DNA of 64,000 nucleotides from DASRFR01 sp035651455 (GTDB lineage: Bacteria; Acidobacteriota; Terriglobia; Terriglobales; Acidobacteriaceae): the NCBI GenBank assembly GCA_035651455.1, contig DASRFR010000050.1, positions 120,970-184,969 on the forward strand, given 5' to 3'. How positions within the stretch are numbered: position 1 is the stretch's first letter; every line of letters starts with the position of its first letter. Both the position numbers and the translations under genes were made by a program. This document shows positions 24,576 to 32,440 of this stretch, in pieces. The notes beneath the pieces were generated by a model. It searched no databases, was not told the origin of the DNA, and saw only the letters and a list, made by a program, of their open reading frames with translations.

Positions 24576-25680
24576 TGGCAGCGCAGGGCGCCGCCTGTCT
24601 CAGCAAAAAACTGCTCTTTGCCTCCTCGCAACGATAGTCGTTGCGTTCTGTCCCGGCAGCGCTTGGCCCGAAGATGCCAGGATCAGTCGACGGGACTTTC
24701 AGGTTTCGGGTGAGCCCGGCATACGTTTATTCGCCCGGGAAGTCAGAGAGCAGGAAGGGCCAGCAGGACGGCCTGTCGTCCTGATTCACGGCGCGCGCGT
24801 TCCCGGTCTGGCCTCGTTCGACCTGCCGGTTGCGGGAGGCTCGCCAGCGGCGGGTCTGGCGCTGCGCGGTTTCGATGTCTACATCATGGACGTTCGCGGC
24901 TATGGTCGCTCTACTCGGCCGAGGGAAATGGATGAGCCGGTTTCTGCCCACCCGGTGCTGGTGCGGAGCAACGAAGCGGCCCGTGACATCGGGTCGGTTG
25001 TCGATTGGATTCGACTACGTCGCAAGCTATCGCAAGTGGGCGCTGTTCGGCTGGGCGACGGGGGACAATGGGCGGGCTACTATGCCAGTCTGTATCCTGA
25101 AAAGATCAGTGCCTTGATCCTTCTCAACAGCCTCTACGGGGGAAGCTTCGCCCATTCCATGGTTGGACACGGTTCTGATCTCGAGGATCCCGCGCACCCG
25201 GGCCGATTCAATCGCGCTGCTTGCGGGGCTTACAATTTCAGCGACCAAAAACCTCTTTTCCGTGCGTGGGATCGCAGCATACCGGTTGAGGACAAGAGTT
25301 CGTGGCGCGATCCGGCTGTGACAAAGGCTTACGCGGAGGCAGCACTCGCCACCGACCCCAGTAGTCACACACGAACGCCGCCCAGTTTTAGGGCGCCCTG
25401 CGGTGCGCTGGAAGACAGCTTCTACCTGGCCACCGGACGCCAGTTGTGGGACGCTTCTTTGATCACTGCCCCAACCTTGATCCTGGCTGCAGAACGGGAT
25501 TTCTGGTCCCGGCCAGACGATCGCGAGTTGTTGCAGCAGCAACTTGTGCACACGGTACGCGAAAAGGTTGTGGTGCTTCCAAATGCTACGCACTTCGTCC
25601 ATTGAGACCGCCCACAGCATGGACGAAGCCAACTGCTGGACGAAATTGCAGAGTTCGTTCGCCCGCTTTCTGCGCGCTGA
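24553..25680 (+). pseudogene. decayed alpha/beta-hydrolase (exported)
   Basis: The frame starts at ATG 24553 with a signal-like segment ('TALCLLATIVVAFCPGSAWP'). Alpha/beta-hydrolase features follow: 'VVLIHGARVPG', 'FDVYIMDVRGYGRS', 'YYASLYPEKISALILLNSLYGGS', 'TLILAAERDFW' and catalytic-His 'LPNATHFVH'. Two defects are visible. At 25603-25605 an in-frame TGA stops translation after 350 residues, yet the expected family ending ('DRPQHGRSQLLDEIAEFVRPLSAR') continues in the same frame to the TGA at 25678. At about 25036-25070, one extra G and one missing G scramble roughly 11 residues at the nucleophile elbow; corrected, it would read 'VALFGWATGGQWAGYY'. Either a pseudogene or sequence errors. 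Confidence 0.7.
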
Positions 25681-25712
25681 CCGCCCCGAATTGTACCTTG
25701 CCTAACAACCCG

Positions 25713-25737
25713 AAATTGGCTCTGCCGTGGTATAATT
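25713..25737 (+). promoter_or_regulatory. gyrA promoter, near-identical to the gyrB promoter
   Basis: The -10 element TATAAT (25731-25736) is preceded by TGG (extended -10) and GGCTCTGCCG. The 25-base block matches the gyrB block at 20102-20126 at 23 positions. The leader to the gyrA start is about 130 bases. Confidence 0.7.
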
Positions 25738-25872
25738 TTGTATACTGAATCCGCAGATAACGTCCTGCAAATGCAATGACTTAGGTTGATCGGACGGGCG
25801 TGCAAAAAGCGCACACTTACGGGTTGTGTATTGCGGGAATCGACGATCGAACTGATTGCTGAAAGCTGAGAC

Positions 25873-28539
25873 ATGGCAGACGAGCAGAATCCTCAACTTC
25901 CTTTAAATCCGCCGGGCGGCGGCGACGGACAAGGTCCGGGCGCGCTCAACATTCAACCCGTCAACATTGAAGAGGAGATGCGGCGTTCGTATCTCGACTA
26001 TTCGATGTCGGTCATCATCGGCCGGGCGCTGCCTGACGTGCGCGACGGATTAAAGCCCGTGCACCGTCGCATTCTTTACGCAATGCACGACATGGGCATC
26101 TTTCACAACCGCAAGTATGTGAAGTGCGCCAAGGTGGTCGGTGAATGTCTGGGTAAGTATCACCCGCATGGCGACACGGCCCTGTACGACGCGCTGGTCC
26201 GCATGGCACAGCCCTTTTCGTTGCGCTACCCGCTGGTGGATGGACAAGGAAATTTCGGCTCGGTGGACGGCGACCCTCCGGCAGCTTATCGATACACCGA
26301 ATGCCGGATGACGCGGATCGCGGAAGACCTGATGGCGGACATAGACAAAGACACTGTCGACTTCGTGCCCAACTTCGATGAGTCGACAGTCGAGCCCACG
26401 ATTCTTCCTACCCGAGTGCCCAACCTGCTGGTTAATGGTTCGAACGGGATCGCGGTGGGCATGGCGACCAACATTCCGCCCCACAACTTAACCGAGATTG
26501 TCGATGCGACCATCACGCTGGTGAACAATCCCAACGCGCAGCTCATCGACCTGCTCAAATTCGTTCAGGGACCCGACTTCCCGACGGCGGGAATCATCCA
26601 CGGGAAAGCCGGAATTTTCGAAGCCTACAAGAACGGGCGTGGGCGCTTCATGATGCGCGCCAAGGCGGCGATCGAGACCTTCAATAAAGATCGCCAGGCA
26701 ATCGTGGTCACGGAAATTCCTTACCAGGTGAACAAGGCACGGCTGATCGAGCGGATCGCCGACCTGGTGAACAACAAAGACATCGAAGACATTTCCGATA
26801 TTCGCGACGAGAGCGACCGCGACGGAATGCGGATCGTGATCGAGCTCAAGCGCGGCGCCGAACCGCAGATCGTGCTCAACCAGTTATTCAAGCACACCGC
26901 CATGCAGGAGAGTTTCAGCATGATCCTGCTCGCGGTGGCCAATGGCCAGCCCAAGGAAATGGGCCTGGTGCAGGCGCTGAAGTACTTCATTGAGCATCGG
27001 GTTGACGTGGTCCGCCGCCGCACTGCCTTCCTGCTGATGAAGGCGAAAGAGCGCGAGCACATATTGGAAGGCTACAAGATCGCGCTCGATCACCTCGACA
27101 ATGTGATTGTCATCATTCGCGGGAGCGCGAACCGAGGCGAAGCCCGCGAAAACCTTGTTGCTTATTTCGCCGGGAAGAAGATCGACATCAACACCACCGG
27201 GCGGGTGCCCAAGCTCGATCCTGAGAAGCCGTTCACCGCAATCCAGGCCGAGGCAATTCTCGAACTGCAATTGCACCGGTTGACGCGATTGTCGATCGAC
27301 GAGATCACCAAAGAGCTGGGACAAGTGCGGGAGAACATTGCCGAGTACGAATCGATTCTCGCTTCCGAGAAGAAACTTCGCGGCGTGATCGTGAAGGAAC
27401 TCGAAGAGGTGAAGAAGCAATACGGCGATGCCCGCCGAACCCTCATTGAAGACGAAGCAGCCGAGATCAAATTGGAAGACTTGATCGCCGATGAGCAGGT
27501 GGCGGTCACGGTAAGCCACTCGGGCTATATGAAGCGGACGCCCATCTCGACGTACCGCATGCAGCGCCGCGGTGGTACCGGACGCACCGGCATGAAGACG
27601 CGGGATGAAGATTTCGTCGAGCATCTGTTCATTGCGTCGACTCACGCCTACATCCTGATCTTCACCAACACTGGGCGCGTGTACTGGCTCAAGGTGTACG
27701 AGATTCCGGACATCGGCGCGGCCGGAAAGGGCAAGCACATCGGCAACCTTGTTTCCCTGCAGCCAGGGGAAAACGTTCGCACCATGCTGGCGGTACGCAA
27801 CCTGGAAGAAGAGGGACGCTACATCTTCTTCGCCACGCGGAACGGCACAGTGAAGAAGACGGAGCTGAAGGAATTCGCCAACGTGCGTTCCATCGGCATC
27901 AACGCGATTGGCATCGATCAGGGCGACGAACTGGTTGGGGTTACGCTGACGGACGGCAGTCAGATCATCTTCCTGGCTTCGCATGATGGCCAGGCGATCC
28001 GGTTCGACGAGTCAGACGTCCGCTCGATGGGACGGCCCGCATACGGAGTTCGCGGCATGAACCTGGATAAGGGCGACTACATCGTGGGCATGGCGACCAC
28101 GCCCAAAGATGTAAAGAAGGCGGAGGCTGACCTGCAGAACGCGAAAGCCAAGGCCGGGGTACCGGAGGCGACCGCGACAGACGAAACGATTCCGATCAAG
28201 GGCTCGCTCATCCTCTCGGTTACGGAAAACGGGTACGGCAAGCGCACACCCGCCGACGAGTACCGTCTACAAGGACGGGGTGGATCAGGCGTTATCAACG
28301 TGAGGACGACGGAACGCAATGGCAAAGTGACCGGCATCGCTCAGGTGACGGAAGAATCCGAGGTCATGCTGATCAGCCAGTACGGGAAAATCATCCGCAT
28401 GGACTCGAGCACCATCCGCGAGTCAGGACGCGCCGCGCAAGGCGTACGCCTGCTGCACCTGGAGCCCGGAGATCGTGTCGCTGCCGCCGTGGTTATCCCA
28501 GCCGAAGAGGAGAACGGGAACGGGACCCTGCTGCAGTAG
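25873..28539 (+). CDS. gyrA: DNA gyrase subunit A
   Basis: 888 residues. The breakage-reunion domain contains 'SYLDYSMSVIIGRALPDVRDGLKPVHRRILYAM', the quinolone-region 'KYHPHGDTALYDALVRMAQ' (Thr102 at the E. coli Ser83 position, Asp106 at Asp87), and catalytic Arg140-Tyr141 in 'AAYRYTECRM'. The C-terminal beta-pinwheel carries the GyrA box 'QRRGGTG', which identifies gyrase rather than topoisomerase IV. An Ala/Lys-rich insertion (about 752-775) interrupts one blade. Forms the A2B2 supercoiling enzyme with GyrB. Confidence 0.98.
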   Translation: MADEQNPQLPLNPPGGGDGQGPGALNIQPVNIEEEMRRSYLDYSMSVIIGRALPDVRDGLKPVHRRILYAMHDMGIFHNRKYVKCAKVVGECLGKYHPHGDTALYDALVRMAQPFSLRYPLVDGQGNFGSVDGDPPAAYRYTECRMTRIAEDLMADIDKDTVDFVPNFDESTVEPTILPTRVPNLLVNGSNGIAVGMATNIPPHNLTEIVDATITLVNNPNAQLIDLLKFVQGPDFPTAGIIHGKAGIFEAYKNGRGRFMMRAKAAIETFNKDRQAIVVTEIPYQVNKARLIERIADLVNNKDIEDISDIRDESDRDGMRIVIELKRGAEPQIVLNQLFKHTAMQESFSMILLAVANGQPKEMGLVQALKYFIEHRVDVVRRRTAFLLMKAKEREHILEGYKIALDHLDNVIVIIRGSANRGEARENLVAYFAGKKIDINTTGRVPKLDPEKPFTAIQAEAILELQLHRLTRLSIDEITKELGQVRENIAEYESILASEKKLRGVIVKELEEVKKQYGDARRTLIEDEAAEIKLEDLIADEQVAVTVSHSGYMKRTPISTYRMQRRGGTGRTGMKTRDEDFVEHLFIASTHAYILIFTNTGRVYWLKVYEIPDIGAAGKGKHIGNLVSLQPGENVRTMLAVRNLEEEGRYIFFATRNGTVKKTELKEFANVRSIGINAIGIDQGDELVGVTLTDGSQIIFLASHDGQAIRFDESDVRSMGRPAYGVRGMNLDKGDYIVGMATTPKDVKKAEADLQNAKAKAGVPEATATDETIPIKGSLILSVTENGYGKRTPADEYRLQGRGGSGVINVRTTERNGKVTGIAQVTEESEVMLISQYGKIIRMDSSTIRESGRAAQGVRLLHLEPGDRVAAAVVIPAEEENGNGTLLQ

Positions 28540-28676
28540 CGAGCTAAGTGTCAGGTGGCCAGGGGCAGGCTCTCGTCCTGGGGAGCGGGCCGCCAATTGA
28601 CGGAATGGCGGTTCCCTCCTAATATGGCTGGCGCTCGCTTCCAGGTTCGAGGACGCCACTTATTCCTACTGAACAG

Positions 28677-31328
28677 ATGATCGGCCAAACAATCTCCCAC
28701 TACCGCATCCTGGAGATGCTCGGGGGAGGTGGCATGGGAGTGGTTTACAAAGCGGAGGACACTTCGCTTGGCCGGTTCGTTGCGCTTAAGTTTCTTCCCG
28801 ACCAGGCTTCGCAAGACCCGCAAGCGCTGGAGCGTTTTCGCCGCGAAGCACGGGCCGCATCGGCACTCAACCATCCCAACATTTGCACCATCCACGAAAT
28901 TGGCCAGCACGAAGGGCATCTCTTCATCGTCATGGAATGCCTGAGCGGCCAGACGCTGAAACACTTGATTCACGGAGCCCCGCTCGAGTTGGAGAAACTG
29001 CTCACCCTCGGGATCGAGGTGGCCGATGCGCTGGATGCGGCGCATGCGAAGGGCATTGTTCATCGCGATATCAAACCGGCGAATATTTTTGTCACTGACC
29101 GCGGGCACGCGAAGATTCTGGATTTCGGGCTGGCGAAGATTGCGCGCAAGGCCGCCAGTGATGATTCCCAGACGAGGGCTGATGATATTTCGTTGGACCT
29201 GACGAGCCCCGGCACGGCGGTGGGCACGGTCGCGTACATGTCTCCGGAGCAACTCCGCGGCAAGGAACTGGACGGCCGAACCGATCTGTTTTCATTCGGC
29301 ATTGTGCTTTATGAAATGGCGACAGGGGTGTTGCCTTTTCGAGGAGAGACTTCGGCCGTCGTCACCGAGGCCATTCTTAACCGCGCGCCCAGCACGCCGA
29401 CGCGTTTGAACCCGCATCTTCCTGCCAAGCTCGAAGACGTCATCAACAAGGCGCTGGAGAAAGACCGGGAGATGCGCTGCCAGAGCGCGGCGGAGTTGCG
29501 CGCCGATCTCAAGCGCCTGAAGCGCTCTCTGGATTCCTCGCGCACCTCGGTGGTGACTGACACATCCGACGCTTCAGGAAGTACTCTGCCGATTGCTCCC
29601 GCTCTCGCACCAGAGCTGAGGAAGTCGAGCCGCACGTGGTTAGTGCTGGCGGCCTCTGTGCTCGTGGCGCTGGCAGTGGGAGTGCTGGGCGGCAAGCGCT
29701 TGTTCTCCACGCCGGAGACAACTCCTCCGTTATACCGTCAGCTCACGTTCCGCCGCGGAAGCATCCGCTCCGCTCGCTTCGCTCCGGATGGACAGACCAT
29801 TCTCTATAGCGCCGCATGGCAAGGCGGTCCTCCGGATGTCTTCACCGCTCGCCCGGAGGCGCCGGAGGCGCGCTCCATGGGATTGGGGCACACCCAACTG
29901 TTATCGGTTTCATCGACGGCGGAAATGGCAGTCCTGGTGAACAGCAAGGCAATCGGGACATGGGTCAGCATGGGGACGCTGGCGCGGGCGCCCCTGGTGG
30001 GCGGAGCGCCTCGTGAAGTGCTGGAGCAGGTGCAATGGGCTGACTGGTCGGCCGATGGAAACAATCTCGCCGTGGTGCGGGACTTTGGCGGTCGCAATCG
30101 CCTCGAGTTCCCTATCGGAAAGCCACTGTATGAGACAGGCGGGTGGATCGGCCATCCACGGTTCTCGCCCGACGGAAAGTACATCGCATTCGCTGACCAT
30201 CCGGTGCAAGGCGACGATCGCGGATCGCTCGCTGTGGTTGACATGGCAGGCAAGCGAAAGACGCTTTCGGAAGAGTGGTACACCATCCAAGGGCTGGCGT
30301 GGTCGGCCGACGGCAGCGAAGTCTGGTTCACGGCGAGCAAGTCCGGCGTGGATCGCACGCTTTATGCCGTTACCATGGACGGCAAAGAGCGAATGGTGCT
30401 GCGGTTACCCGGTGCGCTGATGCTGTTCGACGTATTCCGCGACGGGCGGGTACTGTTGATGCGTGCAAGCTGGAGACGGGAGCTGGTTGGCATCACCGAA
30501 GGCGACGCCCGGCAACGCGATCTATCCTGGCTCGACTATTCGTATCCGGCGGAAATTTCCCTTGATGGCAAGACGCTGCTGTTCGATGAAGAAGGCGGCG
30601 GAGGCTCACTGGCCTATTCCAAGTCTGGGGGATTGACCTACGCGGTCTATATCCGAAAGACTGACGGCTCCCCCGCAGTTCTGTTGGGAGAAGGTGGTGC
30701 CGTAGCGTTATCGCCGGATGGAAAGTCGGTGATCGCGCAGACCCAGGATTCGCCATCACAACTAAAGCTGCTTACGACCGGAGCAGGCGAAGCCAAGGAT
30801 CTAACCAAAGACAACATCAATCACGCGTGGGCACATTGGTTTCCCGACGGGGAACGCATCCTCTTTGCCGGCAATGAACCGGGAAAAGGCACCAGACTCT
30901 ATCTTTACGATGCTCCCTCGGGAAAGAGCCAGGCGATCACGCCGGAGGGAGTGGGCGGCACGGCATTTGTGATTTCTCCCGATTCCCAGTTTGTCGCGGG
31001 GATCGGTCCGGATCAAAAGAGCTATCTATATCCAATCGCTGGCGGGGAGCCGAAGCTGATCGCCGGCATCAATCCGGGCGAACAGCCAATTACCTTTAGC
31101 GAGGACGGCCGCTCCCTCTACATTTATCAGCCCGGCGAATTGCCGGCGCGCGTAGACCGCCTGGAATTGCAAACGGGCAAGCGTACTTTGTGGAAGACGC
31201 TGATGCCTTCCGATCCGGCCGGAGTGGAAACCATCGGGCCCATTCTGATGACTCCCGATGCCAAAACCTGTGTCTTTGGCTATCACCGCATGCTGGCCGA
31301 TCTCTACCTGGTTGAAGGTTTGCGGTAG
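28677..31328 (+). CDS. transmembrane Ser/Thr protein kinase with WD40/TolB-like propeller
   Basis: 883 residues. Pkn2-type kinase domain at about 9-275: Gly-rich loop GGGGMG (16-21), ATP-binding Lys38, catalytic 'HRDIKPANI' (Asp131), 'DFG' (Asp149), 'GTVAYMSPEQL'. A single TM segment near 320-340 ('WLVLAASVLVALAVGVLGG') is followed by an extracytoplasmic beta-propeller with repeated 'FSPDGKYIAF', 'WSADGSEVWF', 'FPDGERILFAG' units (PD40/TolB type). This is a widespread acidobacterial sensor-kinase layout. The propeller probably senses an envelope signal; substrates unknown. Confidence 0.95.
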   Translation: MIGQTISHYRILEMLGGGGMGVVYKAEDTSLGRFVALKFLPDQASQDPQALERFRREARAASALNHPNICTIHEIGQHEGHLFIVMECLSGQTLKHLIHGAPLELEKLLTLGIEVADALDAAHAKGIVHRDIKPANIFVTDRGHAKILDFGLAKIARKAASDDSQTRADDISLDLTSPGTAVGTVAYMSPEQLRGKELDGRTDLFSFGIVLYEMATGVLPFRGETSAVVTEAILNRAPSTPTRLNPHLPAKLEDVINKALEKDREMRCQSAAELRADLKRLKRSLDSSRTSVVTDTSDASGSTLPIAPALAPELRKSSRTWLVLAASVLVALAVGVLGGKRLFSTPETTPPLYRQLTFRRGSIRSARFAPDGQTILYSAAWQGGPPDVFTARPEAPEARSMGLGHTQLLSVSSTAEMAVLVNSKAIGTWVSMGTLARAPLVGGAPREVLEQVQWADWSADGNNLAVVRDFGGRNRLEFPIGKPLYETGGWIGHPRFSPDGKYIAFADHPVQGDDRGSLAVVDMAGKRKTLSEEWYTIQGLAWSADGSEVWFTASKSGVDRTLYAVTMDGKERMVLRLPGALMLFDVFRDGRVLLMRASWRRELVGITEGDARQRDLSWLDYSYPAEISLDGKTLLFDEEGGGGSLAYSKSGGLTYAVYIRKTDGSPAVLLGEGGAVALSPDGKSVIAQTQDSPSQLKLLTTGAGEAKDLTKDNINHAWAHWFPDGERILFAGNEPGKGTRLYLYDAPSGKSQAITPEGVGGTAFVISPDSQFVAGIGPDQKSYLYPIAGGEPKLIAGINPGEQPITFSEDGRSLYIYQPGELPARVDRLELQTGKRTLWKTLMPSDPAGVETIGPILMTPDAKTCVFGYHRMLADLYLVEGLR

Positions 31329-31358
31329 CCGGTTAGTCTGAGTTCTCCTGTCGACCGC

Positions 31359-31883
31359 TCATATCTTCTCTTCCGGGAATTCGACTTCGAGTCCAAGTGG
31401 ATCAGTGAAACGGTTGGTCAGGTTCGCCAGACCGACGAGCAGGTGCAGGTCGATGATTTGCTCGTCAGAGAAATGGCGCTTGAGAGCGGCGACATCGGGA
31501 TCGGTGATCTCATCGGACTGCTTCGTCAGCTTTTCCGCATAGGAAAGCGCGGCCCGCTCGTTTTCCGCAAAGCGCCCATAGTTGCCGATTTTGAGAGCTT
31601 TCCAGTCATCTGGTGTCAGGACTCGCTTCGACGAAGCGAGATGGTGCTGTGTTCAATAGTTACAGTGGTTCAGGAGCGAGATGCGCAGATAGATGGCTTC
31701 ATAGAGTTTGCGGTCGAGCGAACGACCGACGCTGCCGTAAAAACCGAGAAAGTTCTTAAGCGCTTCGGGACGTTGCGCCAGCGCTTTCTGCACATTGCCG
31801 GGCTTGCCGCGCAGAGTCTTTTCGTAAATTTCTTTTACCTCTGGACTCGCCTGCTCTGGCTCAACCAGTGAAATGCGTGCCAT
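31359..31883 (-). CDS. AhpD-like / carboxymuconolactone decarboxylase-family protein, probable selenoprotein (in-frame TGA)
   Basis: Starts at ATG 31883 (MARISLVEPEQASPEVKEIY; GAGG upstream) and reads 76 residues to 'LLNHCNY', then TGA (31655-31653). The same frame continues for 97 more codons with clear family sequence: 'TQHHLASSKRVLTPDDWKAL', 'FAENERAALSYAEKLTKQ', 'HFSDEQIIDLHLLVGLANLTNR', to TGA at 31361-31359. Read through, the protein is 174 residues, a normal length. TGA replaces the second Cys of CxxC: E62, C74, U77, H81 have the spacing of M. tuberculosis AhpD E118, C130, C133, H137, where C133 is the nucleophile. A hairpin follows 12 nt after TGA. Best read as selenocysteine; otherwise a nonsense mutant. 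AhpD-type proteins reduce peroxiredoxin disulfides or act as peroxidases. Confidence 0.85.
31622..31640 (-). promoter_or_regulatory. candidate bacterial SECIS hairpin
   Basis: On the minus strand an uninterrupted 8-bp stem, CTCGCTTC / GAAGCGAG, encloses loop GTC. It begins 12 nt after the in-frame TGA at 31655-31653. The E. coli fdhF SECIS upper hairpin starts a similar distance after UGA and also presents a G-U-C within its apical loop. The sequence also encodes protein here, as bacterial SECIS elements do. Confidence 0.7.
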
Positions 31884-31907
31884 GGGTCCTCGCTTCCGCC
31901 GGGTCTT

Positions 31908-31939
31908 TATAATGAAATGAAAAGACCTCTTGGAGGTCT
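31908..31939 (+). promoter_or_regulatory. -10 element and leader hairpin before the acetyltransferase gene
   Basis: TATAAT at 31908-31913 has no good -35. Directly after it, AGACCTC (31923-31929), loop TTG and GAGGTCT (31933-31939) form a perfect 7-bp inverted repeat about at the expected +4 to +20 of the transcript. The repeat may be an operator or an RNA hairpin. It lies in the gap between this gene and the divergent selenoprotein gene. Confidence 0.5.
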
Positions 31940-31957
31940 CACCCGGAGTACAGGCTG

Positions 31958-32440
31958 ATGCTCTCAATTCGCGCCGCGACTGTCAACGACGCGGCACTGC
32001 TCCGCAACATGATCCTCGAGCTGTCCGAGTACGAACGCGAACTCGATCGGGTGGTGATTACGGAAGCCGACCTGGTGCGTGACGGTTTCGGCTCGCAGCC
32101 CCGATTTCGCGCCCTGATTGGCGAATGGGATGGCTCGCCTGCCGGCTACGCATTGTTCTTCGGCGTCTACTCGACGTGGGAAGGCAGGCCGGGATTGTTT
32201 CTGGAAGACTTGTTTGTGCGCCCACAATTCCGCCGCAAAGGTATCGGAAAAGCTTTACTCGCGCACGTCGCTGGCGTGGCGCAACGGGAAAATTGTTACG
32301 GCGTGCGATGGGAAGTCCTCGATTGGAACCAGAAGGCGATTGACATGTACAAGGGACTCGGAGCAATTTTTCTTGATCAGTGGCGTTCCGTTCTGCTGAC
32401 GCACGAAGCATTGCAACGAATGGCGGGTATGGCATTGTGA
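31958..32440 (+). CDS. GNAT-family N-acetyltransferase
   Basis: 160 residues, ATG at 31958 with GGAG 9 nt upstream. GNAT fold: 'LSIRAATVNDAALLRNMILELSEYE' (beta1-alpha1), acceptor region 'GYALFFGVYSTWEGRPGLFLEDLFVRPQFRRKGIGKALLAHVA' with the acetyl-CoA motif A 'R-R-K-G-I-G-K-A-L-L', and 'GVRWEVLDWNQKAIDMYKGLGA' (motif B). It resembles diamine/thialysine acetyltransferases (SAT-like) in the 'YSTWEGR' and 'LDWN' segments, but the substrate is unproven. Its stop codon overlaps the trmFO start, so the two are translationally coupled. Confidence 0.9.
   Translation: MLSIRAATVNDAALLRNMILELSEYERELDRVVITEADLVRDGFGSQPRFRALIGEWDGSPAGYALFFGVYSTWEGRPGLFLEDLFVRPQFRRKGIGKALLAHVAGVAQRENCYGVRWEVLDWNQKAIDMYKGLGAIFLDQWRSVLLTHEALQRMAGMAL

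Noticed and set aside
25603..25605. In-frame TGA of the alpha/beta-hydrolase as a second selenocysteine codon
   Set aside because: The position follows the catalytic His, where the family has no Cys. The sequence after it offers only a 5-bp stem with a 14-base loop, unlike a SECIS.
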